NCBI GenBank assembly: GCA_913051545.1
Contig: CAJXCD010000001.1
Coordinates: 124,001-188,000, forward strand
Reading direction: 5' to 3'
DNA from: an uncultured Chloroflexota bacterium
GTDB lineage: Bacteria; Chloroflexota; Dehalococcoidia; Lucifugimonadales; CAJXCD01
Length of the DNA: 64,000 nucleotides
A program made the position numbers and the translations under genes. Shown here in pieces: positions 45,331-54,951 of the stretch; within the stretch, counting starts at the first letter, position 1; the number at the start of each line of letters is the position of its first letter. A model generated the notes under the pieces. The model worked only from the letters and a program-made list of their open reading frames with translations, was not told where the DNA came from and made no database searches.

Positions 45331-46353
45331 CTATTCTAAAACTTGACGGGCAGCTGACACCACCTTGTCCTTGTTGGGAATCCAATGCGCCTCCAACGCC
45401 CGACTATATGGTACAGATGTATGAGGGGGAGTAACTCTCTTCGGCGGAGCATCTAAATAGTCAAAGGCTTCCTCTGCAACCAATGCTGAAATATCACTTG
45501 CCACATTACACCTAGGATAATCCTCGTCCACTATCACAACCTTTCTGGTTTTCCTAACTGACTCCAAAATGGTTTCGGTGTCAAGAGGCGATATCGACAG
45601 CAGGTCTATAACCTCAACAGAATATCCGTCGGACTCCAATTCCTCTGCTGCTTCCATGCAAAGCCTAGTAGTGTATCCAATTCCAATCAGCGTAATGTCT
45701 GTACCTTCCACCGAAATGCTAGCCTTACCTATTGGTATCGTGTAGGGCTCTTCCGGCACGTGATCATCTGACCGCAAACCCATGGCTGGTCTATTGTTGA
45801 ATATAATTACAGGGTCGTCATCCCTTATAGCCGAAGCGTAAAGGCCTTTTGCCGTGTAAGGACCAGAAGGAACCACGCACTTCAGCCCTGGGTAATGCGT
45901 AAAAACTGAATAAACTGTTTCTGAATGCTGCGCAGCATTATTCAATCCCGCCCCTGTTGCTGTCATAATAGTTAACGGCATTTTTACTTTGCCGCCAAAC
46001 ATGTAATGCATTTTTGCGGCGTTATTGAATATCTGATCTGCACAAACACCCAAAAAACCCACGTACATCAGCTCCACAACTGGACGCAAACCTGTCGCAG
46101 CAGCTCCAACTCCAGCACCTATAAACCCTGCCTCAGATATGGGAGTATCTCTAACTCGATTTTCACCGAATTCAAAGATAAGTCCTTTCGTTAACCTCAT
46201 CGGTCCTCCCCAGGCATCCTTTTTGTCTGGTCGTCCTCCTCCTCCTGCTACGTCTTCTCCCATCACGATAACAGAGGAATCCCTCTCCATTTCTTGACGT
46301 AGAACTTCATTAACTGCCTGGATGTAAGATACTTTTCTTACCTTGTCTCCCAT
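45331..46353 (-). CDS. 2-oxoacid dehydrogenase E1 component, beta subunit
   Basis: A 340-residue E1-beta of the pyruvate/acetoin dehydrogenase type. It starts VRKVSYIQAVNEVLRQEMER and has VIVMGEDVAGGGGRPDK, RVRDTPISEAGFIGAGVGAA, SPLDTETILESVRKTRKVVI and CNVASDISALVAEEAFDYLD, the usual blocks. It joins the E1-alpha encoded 81 nt upstream to form the thiamine-diphosphate enzyme. The tight operon E1a-E1b-E2 is clear, with 9 nt to the E2 gene. E3 (lipoamide dehydrogenase) is not in the window. Confidence 0.92.
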   Translation of the reverse strand: MGDKVRKVSYIQAVNEVLRQEMERDSSVIVMGEDVAGGGGRPDKKDAWGGPMRLTKGLIFEFGENRVRDTPISEAGFIGAGVGAAATGLRPVVELMYVGFLGVCADQIFNNAAKMHYMFGGKVKMPLTIMTATGAGLNNAAQHSETVYSVFTHYPGLKCVVPSGPYTAKGLYASAIRDDDPVIIFNNRPAMGLRSDDHVPEEPYTIPIGKASISVEGTDITLIGIGYTTRLCMEAAEELESDGYSVEVIDLLSISPLDTETILESVRKTRKVVIVDEDYPRCNVASDISALVAEEAFDYLDAPPKRVTPPHTSVPYSRALEAHWIPNKDKVVSAARQVLE

Positions 46354-46434
46354 TATTGGTCTCCTCTACTTCAATTCTCTATCAAATAAATATTGTGTTT
46401 TATGTCCCATAAGCCCTAAGTCAACTATGCTAAA

Positions 46435-47490
46435 TTAACTGGACGGAGGCGTAACAAGGCCTGGGTCTGGGAGTCCGTCTAGCTGCATTCCTGCTACTAA
46501 GGCCCCTTTAGGATAGTCGCTATAAACATCATCAAAGAGTTCTTCGGGATTTGGAAATGGACTATCATTGGCAAATTTTGCCGCTTCGGCGACCGATTCA
46601 ACTGCTTCCTGGTCCAACTTATCCAATTCTTCTGTTGTCGCAATTGCGTTTTCCACTAAATAGTCAGTCAATCTCTTAATACAATCTTTTTCCTTGTAAT
46701 GCTCTTCTTCTTCCTCTGTTCTGTAGGCCAGTGGGTTGTCGGCACCAAAATGCCCATGATACCTATACGTTTGAGCCTCTATTAGAGTCGGTCCTTCTCC
46801 GGCGCGAGCCCTGCCAACGGCTTCTCCGCTGACTTCGTACATATCGAGGACTGACTGTCCATCTACGAGCACTCCCGGTATGTCGTAGCCAGCCGCCCTA
46901 TTGGCAACTGACCCTCCTGCCACAGCATATTCAAAAGGAGTAGATTCAGCATAGCGGTTATTTTCACATACAAAGATTGCTGGTAGCTTCCAAATCGCAG
47001 CCAAATTAAGAGCCTCGTGCAAAGCCCCTTGATTCGCCGCACCATCACCAAAGAATACTACGCTGACGTGATCTGTGCCCAGAACTTGAGCACTTAAAGC
47101 TGCTCCAATAGATACCGGAATGTTAGACCCAACGACACCATTAGCTCCCAACATTCCCTTGTCTATATCTGCTATGTGCATCGTCCCACCCTTACCCTTA
47201 TTAGTTCCTGTAGACTTCCCAAGCAATTCTGCCATCATCTGTCGCAGGTCAACACCTTTAGCTATGCAGTGATGGTGGCTACGATGGGTACCAAATATAA
47301 AGTCTTTATCTCCCAAATGAGCGCACATTCCTGTCGGAACAGCCTCTTGGCCTATAGAAGAATGTAGCCCTCTCAATTTCCCAGAGTCCGCTTCTCGTTT
47401 TGACTGCTCTTCAAAACGACGAATCGTGATCATCGTGCGAAACATTGAAATAAGGACTTTGGAATCGATACCTGATGTTGTTAAGGTCAC
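46435..47490 (-). CDS. 2-oxoacid dehydrogenase E1 component, alpha subunit
   Basis: A 351-residue E1-alpha. Thiamine-diphosphate motif GDGAANQGALHEALNLAAIW followed by ENNRYAESTPF is intact. HSSIGQEAVPTGMCAHL, DFIFGTHRSHHHCIAKG and the phosphorylation-loop-like RYHGHFGAD also fit the family. The start is GTG, the only start that keeps full length. It opens the three-gene operon; a 223-nt gap with a palindrome lies upstream. Confidence 0.92.
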   Translation of the reverse strand: MTLTTSGIDSKVLISMFRTMITIRRFEEQSKREADSGKLRGLHSSIGQEAVPTGMCAHLGDKDFIFGTHRSHHHCIAKGVDLRQMMAELLGKSTGTNKGKGGTMHIADIDKGMLGANGVVGSNIPVSIGAALSAQVLGTDHVSVVFFGDGAANQGALHEALNLAAIWKLPAIFVCENNRYAESTPFEYAVAGGSVANRAAGYDIPGVLVDGQSVLDMYEVSGEAVGRARAGEGPTLIEAQTYRYHGHFGADNPLAYRTEEEEEHYKEKDCIKRLTDYLVENAIATTEELDKLDQEAVESVAEAAKFANDSPFPNPEELFDDVYSDYPKGALVAGMQLDGLPDPGLVTPPSS

Positions 47491-47620
47491 TAGGGCGCCT
47501 CCAAATTTAATAAAGTTTACAGGTCGATTAAAGAAGCCTGCTCAGATGGGGAAGTATACCATAATTCACTCTGTGTCCTCATAGAATTTTTAGCTAGTCG
47601 CAAAAGCGCCACCCCAACTC

Positions 47621-47637
47621 AATTATTGACAATAATT
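47621..47637. promoter_or_regulatory. Palindrome upstream of the E1-alpha gene
   Basis: AATTATTG, one A, CAATAATT: a perfect 8-bp inverted repeat 131 nt upstream of the 2-oxoacid dehydrogenase operon and 77 nt from the preceding gene's end. A regulator site is possible; AT richness makes chance plausible. Confidence 0.4.
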
Positions 47638-47713
47638 TTACCGTTATAAAAATGGGTGTCTGATCATAAGCATTACATTGTGCCTGACACATTTGCCTTC
47701 ACTTCACATACAC

Positions 47714-48070
47714 TTATCCACCCAACGAATCGGTCACCAAGACTTCCTTTATCCATGTCCTGATCTGGACCTCATCGATGTCCTCTAATGCCCGTACTCT
47801 AAATCTTCGCATTCTTCTACCTGAAGGTTCCATTCTGCCAGACACGTCACTGAGGTTAGCACCGCTGAAAAACCCTAGAGTTACATACTCTTCCGTTGCA
47901 GAAAGATATATAACTCTTCCCCTGCCTTCATAAATCGGATTGCCCCATTTCACTGACTCCTTGAGCTCCGGGCCCTCCTCTAGAACGATTTCCCGCAGAG
48001 AACTAGCTATGTTTCGCAGATATGGATCATGTTCATACAACCATGAATCCACATTCTTACTTCTGGCCAT
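47714..48070 (-). CDS. DUF1801 (YdhG-like) protein
   Basis: A 118-residue DUF1801 protein. It has the typical HDPYLRNIASSLREIVLEEG helix, ELKESVKWGNPIYEGRGRVI (the Lys-Trp-Gly-x-Pro signature) and YVTLGFFSGANLSD. The family adopts an SCP2/YdhG fold of unknown function. It starts 8 nt after the NHL-repeat gene and shares its transcript. Its ATG lacks a clear Shine-Dalgarno, which is usual for coupled genes. Confidence 0.8.
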   Translation of the reverse strand: MARSKNVDSWLYEHDPYLRNIASSLREIVLEEGPELKESVKWGNPIYEGRGRVIYLSATEEYVTLGFFSGANLSDVSGRMEPSGRRMRRFRVRALEDIDEVQIRTWIKEVLVTDSLGG

Positions 48071-48078
48071 CTGGGCTA

Positions 48079-49026
48079 TTACTGCTTAACCAGCTTTTGC
48101 ATCGAACGTAGCTCTCTTGGTGGATCCATCGCCCGGCCATAATCTGAGTATGAAACCTCGGCAACATATATATTTCCTTGAGAGTCAACTGCTATAGAGT
48201 GTGGTGAATAAAACCTGCCGGCCTCGTCTCCATAAGGCTCATCACTCAATCTTGCAAGTACGTTCCCTTTAATGTCTAAAATTGTGACTCTTGGTCCTAG
48301 CTTTGTTCCTGTTGAATTGGATCCTTGTCCGGCGAAATATTCCCCCACATATACCAAGTCTGTTCTGTGGTCGACTATAACGGCCGCAGCCCTAGACATG
48401 TTGACCCATTGCTCTTCGTATTGACCATCGGGACTGAAAATTTGGATGCGCCGGTTCTCTCTATCGGCCACATATACCCTGCTTTCTCTATCGGTGGCAA
48501 TGTTATGCACTATATTAAATTGGCCTGGGTCAGTTCCAGATTCCCCCCAAGAAAATTGATAATCTCCGTTCTCCGAGTATTTATGTACTCTCGCATTTCC
48601 GTAGCCGTCAGCAACAAATATGTCTCCGTTTCTAGGATCTACCGCCACATGACAAGGCTTGTTGAAAGGTTTACCGCTCATTAAAGGTGCGTGGGCACCA
48701 GACTCACCGATAGTCAACAGCAATTCACCGTCGGGAGTAAATTTTCTCACGGTATGGTCTCCCGCATCAGTACAATATACGGAATCATCCGGACCAATAG
48801 CTATCCCGTGAGGTGTGGTAAAAACATCTTCCCCCCAAGATCGCAGGAAATTTCCATCTTGGTCGAGGATAATAACAGGGTGGCCTCCCCGATTAAAAAC
48901 ATAGACTTGATCTTTTGAGTCTACTGCTACTGCCGTAGCTTCTAAGTATCTCCATCCATTAGGAAGATTCCCCCAATTTTCCCCAGACAATTCATATGTG
49001 AAACTGGAACTACCCAACTGCACCAT
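48079..49026 (-). CDS. NHL-repeat beta-propeller protein
   Basis: A 315-residue protein of NHL repeats: LEATAVAVDSKDQVYVFNRG, TPHGIAIGPDDSVYCTDAGD, KPCHVAVDPRNGDIFVADGY, IVHNIATDRESRVYVADREN and SPHSIAVDSQGNIYVAEVSY. It is about six blades long and resembles peptidyl-alpha-hydroxyglycine lyase-like propellers. No signal peptide is seen, so it should be cytosolic. A GGAGG site precedes the ATG. It lies with the aldolase upstream and DUF1801 downstream in a minus-strand group; the ligand is unknown. Confidence 0.83.
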   Translation of the reverse strand: MVQLGSSSFTYELSGENWGNLPNGWRYLEATAVAVDSKDQVYVFNRGGHPVIILDQDGNFLRSWGEDVFTTPHGIAIGPDDSVYCTDAGDHTVRKFTPDGELLLTIGESGAHAPLMSGKPFNKPCHVAVDPRNGDIFVADGYGNARVHKYSENGDYQFSWGESGTDPGQFNIVHNIATDRESRVYVADRENRRIQIFSPDGQYEEQWVNMSRAAAVIVDHRTDLVYVGEYFAGQGSNSTGTKLGPRVTILDIKGNVLARLSDEPYGDEAGRFYSPHSIAVDSQGNIYVAEVSYSDYGRAMDPPRELRSMQKLVKQ

Positions 49027-49071
49027 TTTGTGCCTCCATTATTTTCTTGTGGCTTCTTTTGTAAATTATAT

Positions 49072-49797
49072 CTACACGCTCTCCAACAATACGCGAACAC
49101 CCATGTCTTTATACTTCTGGCGGTCTTCTGGGGAGTTCCTGAAGCAAACCGCCACGTTCGTGCCCTCCAACTGCTCAACCACGTGTGCTATGCAATCATC
49201 CACGCTTTTGAACGGGTGATACGGGTGGAGTTCAAGACTAAAACTTAGGTCAGCCGGGCCGAACGAAAGACAATCTACCCCAGATTTAGCAAATTGCCTT
49301 GCTTTGGCTACGGCTGCCACTGACTCAACCTGCATCCACAGCACCCCTGTCTCTCCCCACCATTTTGCATACTCAAGGCGGTCAGGTGCATCTCCCAGGC
49401 CAAATCTAGCCTTGCCACCCCAACTTCTTACCCCCCGGGGAGAATAATAAAAATTGCTTACAGCATCATCAACAGTGTCGTCAAGTTCCACCTGAGGCAC
49501 TTCTATACCTCCCGGACCTAAATCTAAATAGTTTCCAACAAGGTATGTATGGCGCGTATGCTTGATTCGAAACTGCACATGAACTCCTAGTTCGTGTGCC
49601 ATCTTGCAGAAATCAGTCAAGCGATCCTCGTCATATGGCGAGTGCTGGCTATCGATTAAAACAAATTCGTAGTTTCCGCCCCCAATCAGCTCCTCTAGGA
49701 GTCTGCGGTCAGTGTTGATAGATATTGAGGCTCCTACTACGGTTTCACCTGCATTAATACGCTTCTTCAAGGTGAACAACTTGTCGTCTTGATTCAT
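49072..49797 (-). CDS. HpcH/HpaI-family aldolase
   Basis: A 241-residue class II pyruvate-aldolase-type protein. The opening VVGASISINTDRRLLEELIG, the catalytic-His strand DSQHSPYDEDRL, IEVPQVELDD, the metal Glu in VLWMQVESV and SGVDCLSFGPADLS are the family order. Substitutions such as Ser-Gln-His where Gly-Glu-His is common make the substrate uncertain. It would cleave or form a 2-oxo-4-hydroxy acid or similar. AGGAGAAA precedes the ATG. It starts the group that continues with the NHL and DUF1801 genes. Confidence 0.85.
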   Translation of the reverse strand: MNQDDKLFTLKKRINAGETVVGASISINTDRRLLEELIGGGNYEFVLIDSQHSPYDEDRLTDFCKMAHELGVHVQFRIKHTRHTYLVGNYLDLGPGGIEVPQVELDDTVDDAVSNFYYSPRGVRSWGGKARFGLGDAPDRLEYAKWWGETGVLWMQVESVAAVAKARQFAKSGVDCLSFGPADLSFSLELHPYHPFKSVDDCIAHVVEQLEGTNVAVCFRNSPEDRQKYKDMGVRVLLESV

Positions 49798-50197
49798 TAA
49801 TTTCTCCTGTACTTAATGTCGGGGCAATCACAAAGGCAATGCGGAGTCGTAACACAACTTTCGCAAGTCTAATAATCAGCATGCTCGGTGTCAACGCCCC
49901 ATCCAGCTACATGCTAAAGATTGGAGTAAGCAATAATTCATAAAGCCTGTGGGTGTTCAATTAACGCTTGAATCGCAAAAACACATAGACAAATTTTCTA
50001 CTGTAGTACTTGAAGATGTCAACGGGATGACTATTTCAACCCAAGGCAATGACCCAACCTATCGAAGCGAAGCTTCTAGTACAAAACACTGGACATGCAG
50101 AAATCATGGCCCAAACCGTATCCTCAGACCACATCCCGTTCAGAAACCACTGCCTCTATTCTACATTGTAGGCTAAATCTAAAAGATATCTACAAAA
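49798..50197. other. 400-bp gap without a supported gene
   Basis: Between the aldolase start and the alcohol dehydrogenase end. Two short plus-strand ORFs (49949-50176, GTG start, 75 codons; 50049-50171, ATG start, 40 codons) are open, but neither has a Shine-Dalgarno or a recognisable domain. The promoter of the aldolase group presumably lies here. I see no terminator hairpin and no tRNA. Confidence 0.55.
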
Positions 50198-51319
50198 TCA
50201 GGGCACCAAAAGAGCCCTAGTAACTGAAGTCCCCTTGTCTTTACCAGACCACTCCGCCTGTTTAAAGGCTTGCTCAATTTGTTCAAGGGGAAACTTGTGC
50301 GACATAACATCCAGAATCGGGTATTTTTCCTTAGCACGCACCAAAAAATCTAATGCTACGGGTAGGATGTAAGGGTCATAATGAACTGTGGGAACAATCC
50401 TGGTAACTCCCCACAGTATCTTGGAGATATCTAGACTAACACTGCTATTTGGCCAAATGTTGCCTATCTCCACGTAAGTGCCTCCTTTACGAAGCATCTC
50501 GAGACCCTCGGGAACAACCTGTGGGAATCCTACCACCTCAACAACAACATCAGCCCCCCAGCCACCAGTTAATTCTCTAACCTTTTCAACTCTAGATTCT
50601 GCTGTTACAAAATTACTCAGGTCAATAGTCTCGTCTGCCCCACAGTTCGAGGCCAACTCTAGCCTATTTGCCAAACCATCCACAACAATAACCTGGCCTG
50701 CTCCCATCTCCTTCGCTGCGGCAGTTGCATTTATCCCCAGACCCCCTGCACCTTGTATAACTACGGTGTCACCCATGCGCATGCCAGACTGGTGGAGCCC
50801 ATATATGACTTGTGATACTGCACAGTTCACACCTGCCACGGCCTCCTCTGGAAGTTCGTCTGGAACCTTAAAAACGAAATGGCCAGGCCTCAGATAATAG
50901 TAGTCCGAAAACCCTCCGCTACAATAGGGATACTCTTCCACAGATGCCCTGAAGTCGAATCTACTAGGACAGTTATTTAATTCGCCGCGCATACATATGT
51001 AGCAACGCCTGCACGGCTGAAAGTATGTGTAAACTACCCTATCCCCTTCCTTCAGTGGCCTCCCCATAGAATCTGTAGAAATTCCCTGCCCAAGTGTATC
51101 TACAATTCCAGCCATCTCGTGACCCATGATCACAGGACCTTGCTTCCCCTTCGGTATGATAGGTTTCAGATCACCTCTCCAGTAATGCAAATCAGAGCCG
51201 CAAATACCCGCAGATGTTATTTTTATTAGAATTCCACCCGGCTCTACTGGAGGGGGAGGGAGTTCGGTTATTTCAAAATGGAACGGCTCCGTAAATATGG
51301 CTGCTTTACCCATTACCAT
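50198..51319 (-). CDS. Zinc-dependent alcohol dehydrogenase (MDR family)
   Basis: A 373-residue medium-chain dehydrogenase. The catalytic-zinc region is AGICGSDLHYW and GHEMAGIV. Structural-zinc cysteines are CRRCYICMRGELNNC, and the Rossmann motif is GAGGLGINATAAAKEMGAG. I start at the ATG at 51319, 7 nt after GGAGG; the longer frame begins at the TTG one codon earlier. The family oxidises alcohols or polyols (sorbitol- or threonine-dehydrogenase-like). Together with the aldolase nearby it may act in sugar-acid or alcohol catabolism, though this is only context. Confidence 0.87.
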   Translation of the reverse strand: MVMGKAAIFTEPFHFEITELPPPPVEPGGILIKITSAGICGSDLHYWRGDLKPIIPKGKQGPVIMGHEMAGIVDTLGQGISTDSMGRPLKEGDRVVYTYFQPCRRCYICMRGELNNCPSRFDFRASVEEYPYCSGGFSDYYYLRPGHFVFKVPDELPEEAVAGVNCAVSQVIYGLHQSGMRMGDTVVIQGAGGLGINATAAAKEMGAGQVIVVDGLANRLELASNCGADETIDLSNFVTAESRVEKVRELTGGWGADVVVEVVGFPQVVPEGLEMLRKGGTYVEIGNIWPNSSVSLDISKILWGVTRIVPTVHYDPYILPVALDFLVRAKEKYPILDVMSHKFPLEQIEQAFKQAEWSGKDKGTSVTRALLVP

Positions 51320-51452
51320 CAAATTTCCTCCAAGACCGTTTGGTTTTTTTCTTCGCGTGAATCGGCGCTACTATAGACGTAGCCTTTCTTGCTGTCAATG
51401 TACTTCAATTTAAATCCCTGAGATAAACCTCATCTGCATAGAAAGACTTTGG

Positions 51453-52706
51453 TTACTCCTGAAAACGCCTTATGACGATGCTAGCATTTTGACCACCGAA
51501 GCCAAAACTGTTTGAAATTACTGTATCAACCCGCTGTTTTCTAGATAGATTTGGCACGTAATCCAAGTCGCATTCCGGATCAGGGAAATCGTAATTAATT
51601 GTGGCATGTATTTCACCTGTTTCAATTGTCTTGACGCATACCACCGCCTCAAGCGCACCGGCGGCACCCATGCCATGGCCCGTCATGGATTTAGTAGAAC
51701 TGATCGGGATATTGTAAGCTTTTTCTCCAAAGACTGTCTTTATGGCAAGCGTTTCCGAAAAGTCATTTTTCGGAGTAGAGGTCCCGTGGGCGTTAATATA
51801 GTCTACATCAGCTGGGCTAACTTTGGCTCCTTCCAATGCAAACCTCATTGCTCGAGCTGCCCCGCCACCATCTTCATCGGGTTGAACTGCATGATAGGCA
51901 TCAGACGAAACACCAAGGCTGATAACCTCCGCCAGTATATTTGCCCCACGGCTCTTGGCATGATCTAGACTTTCAATAACAAGTATGCCCGCCCCCTCAG
52001 CTGGTACAAAACCGTCTCTTTCGGCATCAAAGGGGCGACTGGCAGACTCTGGCTTATCATTGCGCTTGGAAGACAAAGCCTTTATGACATTAAATCCACC
52101 AAGGCCTAGCTGGCAGATTCCCGCCTCTGTACCTCCTCCAAGCACAACATCTGCTACCCCCCTCTTAATAACTTCTGCGGCTTCACCAACACCCTGTGTG
52201 CCTGCCGCACATGCAGTTATAACTGTGGACGAATACCCCTTGAGCCCAAAAATTCTGCTAACATTTGCCGCTGCCATGTTAGGTAATACCATCGGTATAA
52301 AGTAGGGGCTTACTTTCATGCCTCCTCTTTCTGACATCACCCTTGCGTTGTCCTCCGTAGTAGGGAATCCTCCATTCCCGTTACCTATCACCACCCCCAT
52401 CCTTTCTTCATTGGTATTTGCCGTTTCCAGGCCAGAATCTTCGATCGCTAGTCTGGCAGCCGCAACGGCCAATTGGGAAAATCTGGCCATTCTTTTTGCA
52501 TCTTTTACTTCCATATATTGTGTCGGGTCGAAGTCGTTGACTTCCCCCGCCACTTGACAAGGAAATGGAGTAGCGTCACACAAGGTTATCGGCCCTATGC
52601 CGGATCGACCAGAAACCAAATTTGACCAGTATTCTACGACCGTATTACCGATGGGACTTATGACCCCCATGCCTGTTATTACTGCCCGCCTATGGTCGTT
52701 TTTCAT
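51453..52706 (-). CDS. fabF: 3-oxoacyl-[acyl-carrier-protein] synthase II
   Basis: FabF condenses malonyl-ACP with acyl-ACP in fatty-acid elongation. The 417-residue length fits. The catalytic Cys-His-His are visible: Cys in ITACAAGTQGVGEA, His in INAHGTSTPKND and His in TGHGMGAAGALEA. The start RRAVITGMGVISPIGN and the ending SNSFGFGGQNASIVIRRF are typical. AGAGG precedes the ATG. folC precedes it in transcription by 15 nt. Partner FabI is encoded at 21.4 kb, not adjacent. Confidence 0.94.
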   Translation of the reverse strand: MKNDHRRAVITGMGVISPIGNTVVEYWSNLVSGRSGIGPITLCDATPFPCQVAGEVNDFDPTQYMEVKDAKRMARFSQLAVAAARLAIEDSGLETANTNEERMGVVIGNGNGGFPTTEDNARVMSERGGMKVSPYFIPMVLPNMAAANVSRIFGLKGYSSTVITACAAGTQGVGEAAEVIKRGVADVVLGGGTEAGICQLGLGGFNVIKALSSKRNDKPESASRPFDAERDGFVPAEGAGILVIESLDHAKSRGANILAEVISLGVSSDAYHAVQPDEDGGGAARAMRFALEGAKVSPADVDYINAHGTSTPKNDFSETLAIKTVFGEKAYNIPISSTKSMTGHGMGAAGALEAVVCVKTIETGEIHATINYDFPDPECDLDYVPNLSRKQRVDTVISNSFGFGGQNASIVIRRFQE

Positions 52707-52721
52707 AATACGGCCTCTCTT

Positions 52722-54119
52722 TCATACCGCCTGAATATCCGAATTCACACTCCCCATATTAGGATATAGTTCAGGCACCATTTTATAAACACCTTCTAGA
52801 ATCTCTGCCGCAACAGACAGTGATCCCGTACATAATATTATTGAGTCTTTTCCCATGGAAATGGCCCTTTCTAATCCTGCAAAAACACTATCTTCCTCAT
52901 ATGAGACCTTTATTCCCTGCTTTTTTGCTACGCTTGATATCACTTCAGCATCAACTGCCTTTGGGTGCCTTGACTTAACGGCCACAAGGGGTGAATCGAG
53001 CTCCTTTAGAGACTCAAGCATACTGTCCAAACTGTGTCCATGCAGTGCACCAAACAAAAGAACGACTCGATTTATACCAAACATAGCTGATACATTTTCA
53101 GAAAGCCTTTTAATAGAAGACTCATTATGTGCACCGTCGACGACTAACGTTTTGCCGCTGACCTTTAATATTTGGAACCTGGCAGGCCAATCCACACACT
53201 TTATACCGTCTCGAATGTTTTCGTGGTTTATCTCTAATCCTTGCTGATTTAGAGTTTCAGCCACTGCTACAGCAGTGGCGGCATTCTCTATCTGATAATC
53301 GCCCAGCATCGAGGTTTTCAACTCATATCGATTTTTGGATCCGCGAATGTAGAAACTCTGCCCGTCTACATTCGCTTCACATACCTGTATCTTATACCTA
53401 TCAGATACGGATATTACAGGTGCCTCCATCTCTTCCGCCCTTTGTTTTATGGACTTCATGGCATTTTGAATTTGGGGCGCAACAACGACCGGGGTCTTGC
53501 GCTTTATAATGCCTGCTTTCTCTCTGGCAATTTCACCGACAGTTGGTCCTAATGTTTCAACGTGGTCTAAACTGATCGGGGTTATTGCACAAACTTGTGG
53601 CAGTATCACATTGGTGGCGTCAAGCCTTCCCCCCAAACCCACTTCTATCACTTGTATATCTGTCTTTGAGCGCTGAAAGTGTAGAAAGGCCAGTAAGGTA
53701 ATGGCCTCAAAAAAGGTTGTGCTTCCGTACCCAAATTTCTTTTCGGTCTTCTTGATTGAAGGCCATACTTCTTCTAGCCTAGCGCAAAAATCGGATTCTG
53801 AAATCGGTTTTGCGTCTATGCGAATCCTTTCTGTCATTTTATGTAAGTGTGGAGATGTATATAACCCTACTTTATATCCGGCCGTCGACAAGACGGATGC
53901 AATCATTGCAGAAGTGCTACCTTTGCCGTCTGAACCTGCTACGTGTATCGATGGTACTTGCTTGTGTGGATCGCCCATATGACCCAATAGGTATTGCATA
54001 CGTTCCAGTCGGAACAAGGATCGGTTGGGTATGCTCACCGACCTCTCAAAATCAACTAGGCCACCTAGTTTATCTATAGCCTCTTTGTAACTCATCTGTG
54101 CTGTCGAAATCCCAGTCAT
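52722..54119 (-). CDS. folC: Bifunctional folylpolyglutamate/dihydrofolate synthase
   Basis: FolC adds glutamate to folates (and in many bacteria to dihydropteroate). Up to 465 residues; the ATP loop is HVAGSDGKGSTSAMI and the family blocks YTSPHLHKMTERI, VIEVGLGGRLDATNV, SLDHVETLG, REKAGIIKRKTPVVV and LVVDGAHNESSI are present. The start may be the internal Met at residue 9 (MSYKEAIDKLGGL), which fits homologues better. It is transcribed before fabF. Folate is also the methyl carrier used by the corrinoid cluster. Confidence 0.92.
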   Translation of the reverse strand: MTGISTAQMSYKEAIDKLGGLVDFERSVSIPNRSLFRLERMQYLLGHMGDPHKQVPSIHVAGSDGKGSTSAMIASVLSTAGYKVGLYTSPHLHKMTERIRIDAKPISESDFCARLEEVWPSIKKTEKKFGYGSTTFFEAITLLAFLHFQRSKTDIQVIEVGLGGRLDATNVILPQVCAITPISLDHVETLGPTVGEIAREKAGIIKRKTPVVVAPQIQNAMKSIKQRAEEMEAPVISVSDRYKIQVCEANVDGQSFYIRGSKNRYELKTSMLGDYQIENAATAVAVAETLNQQGLEINHENIRDGIKCVDWPARFQILKVSGKTLVVDGAHNESSIKRLSENVSAMFGINRVVLLFGALHGHSLDSMLESLKELDSPLVAVKSRHPKAVDAEVISSVAKKQGIKVSYEEDSVFAGLERAISMGKDSIILCTGSLSVAAEILEGVYKMVPELYPNMGSVNSDIQAV

Positions 54120-54294
54120 ATATCTAATGCACGGAAGCCTGCCGTATCCTCCAGATTAATTATTTGTAAATGTTTGGTAAGAGCCGCCTACAAAAATAGC
54201 CGTGTTGATTCCATCTCGAATGTTCTGTTTAGTGTTTTCGCCCTCATCTTAAGTAAGACGTGTGTGTCTTTTCCCTTTTTTAGACAGCCCCTCC

Positions 54295-54951
54295 TTAACT
54301 CGGACCTAAACACACCTTCGCACTGTTTTTATCATCCTTACTCCTGTGTGCCTCTATGGTTCGTGAGTTCTGCCAATCACATTTATGTATGTCCATCTTT
54401 ACGAAATCCATACCCTCTCTGCGCACATTCTTCGTTTCTAGAAACCCAGCTTTCGCAAAGGAGCTGCGCGCCCTCGCATTCCATTCGAGTGTATGTAGAT
54501 AAACCCTCCCAATCGGTGTGGCTTCAAATATATGACATAGCAAGACCAGTACGGCATCTGTACCGTAACCCATACCTTGATATCTTCTGTCCCCTATCAT
54601 AATGCCAAGTTCCGCCTGTCGTCTCCTCGGGTCAATGTCGTAATACATGCAATTTCCAATGTGAATGCCTTCAATTGTGTCCACTGCTAAGCGCTTCGAG
54701 CTCGAATTTGGATAATCTAACTCTCCCCTGGAGTACTTCATGAACGCACTGTATGACATTTTAATGGGCCTTGTTGCATCAAGCTTAGATAGCTCTGGGT
54801 CCGTACGCCAAGCGTAATCATTCACTGAATCTTCAAGAAGCTTGTCTCTTAATACGACCTTCGCCCCTTGCAAAAACAATTTCGAATGACTTTTACTTTC
54901 TTGCTCTCGCCTTAACCATGGCAATGCTTTTTTCAACAACTCGCACCTCAT
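54295..54951 (-). CDS. GNAT-family N-acetyltransferase (RimJ-type)
   Basis: An acetyltransferase with the RimJ/RimL layout: VVLRDKLLEDSVNDYAWRTD, GEL..NCMYYDIDPRRRQAELGIMIG, RRYQGMGYGTDAVLVLLCHI (acetyl-CoA loop) and LEWNARARSSFAKAGF. The frame opens at 54951, overlapping the NUDIX gene by 59 nt; a TTG at 54879 would remove the overlap and still keep the whole GNAT domain, so it is the likelier start. It follows the NUDIX gene on the same strand. The acceptor is unknown. Confidence 0.8.
   Translation of the reverse strand: MRCELLKKALPWLRREQESKSHSKLFLQGAKVVLRDKLLEDSVNDYAWRTDPELSKLDATRPIKMSYSAFMKYSRGELDYPNSSSKRLAVDTIEGIHIGNCMYYDIDPRRRQAELGIMIGDRRYQGMGYGTDAVLVLLCHIFEATPIGRVYLHTLEWNARARSSFAKAGFLETKNVRREGMDFVKMDIHKCDWQNSRTIEAHRSKDDKNSAKVCLGPS

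Noticed and set aside
49949..50176. 75-codon GTG ORF in the 400-bp gap
   Set aside because: No Shine-Dalgarno and no recognisable domain; a competing 40-codon frame overlaps it.
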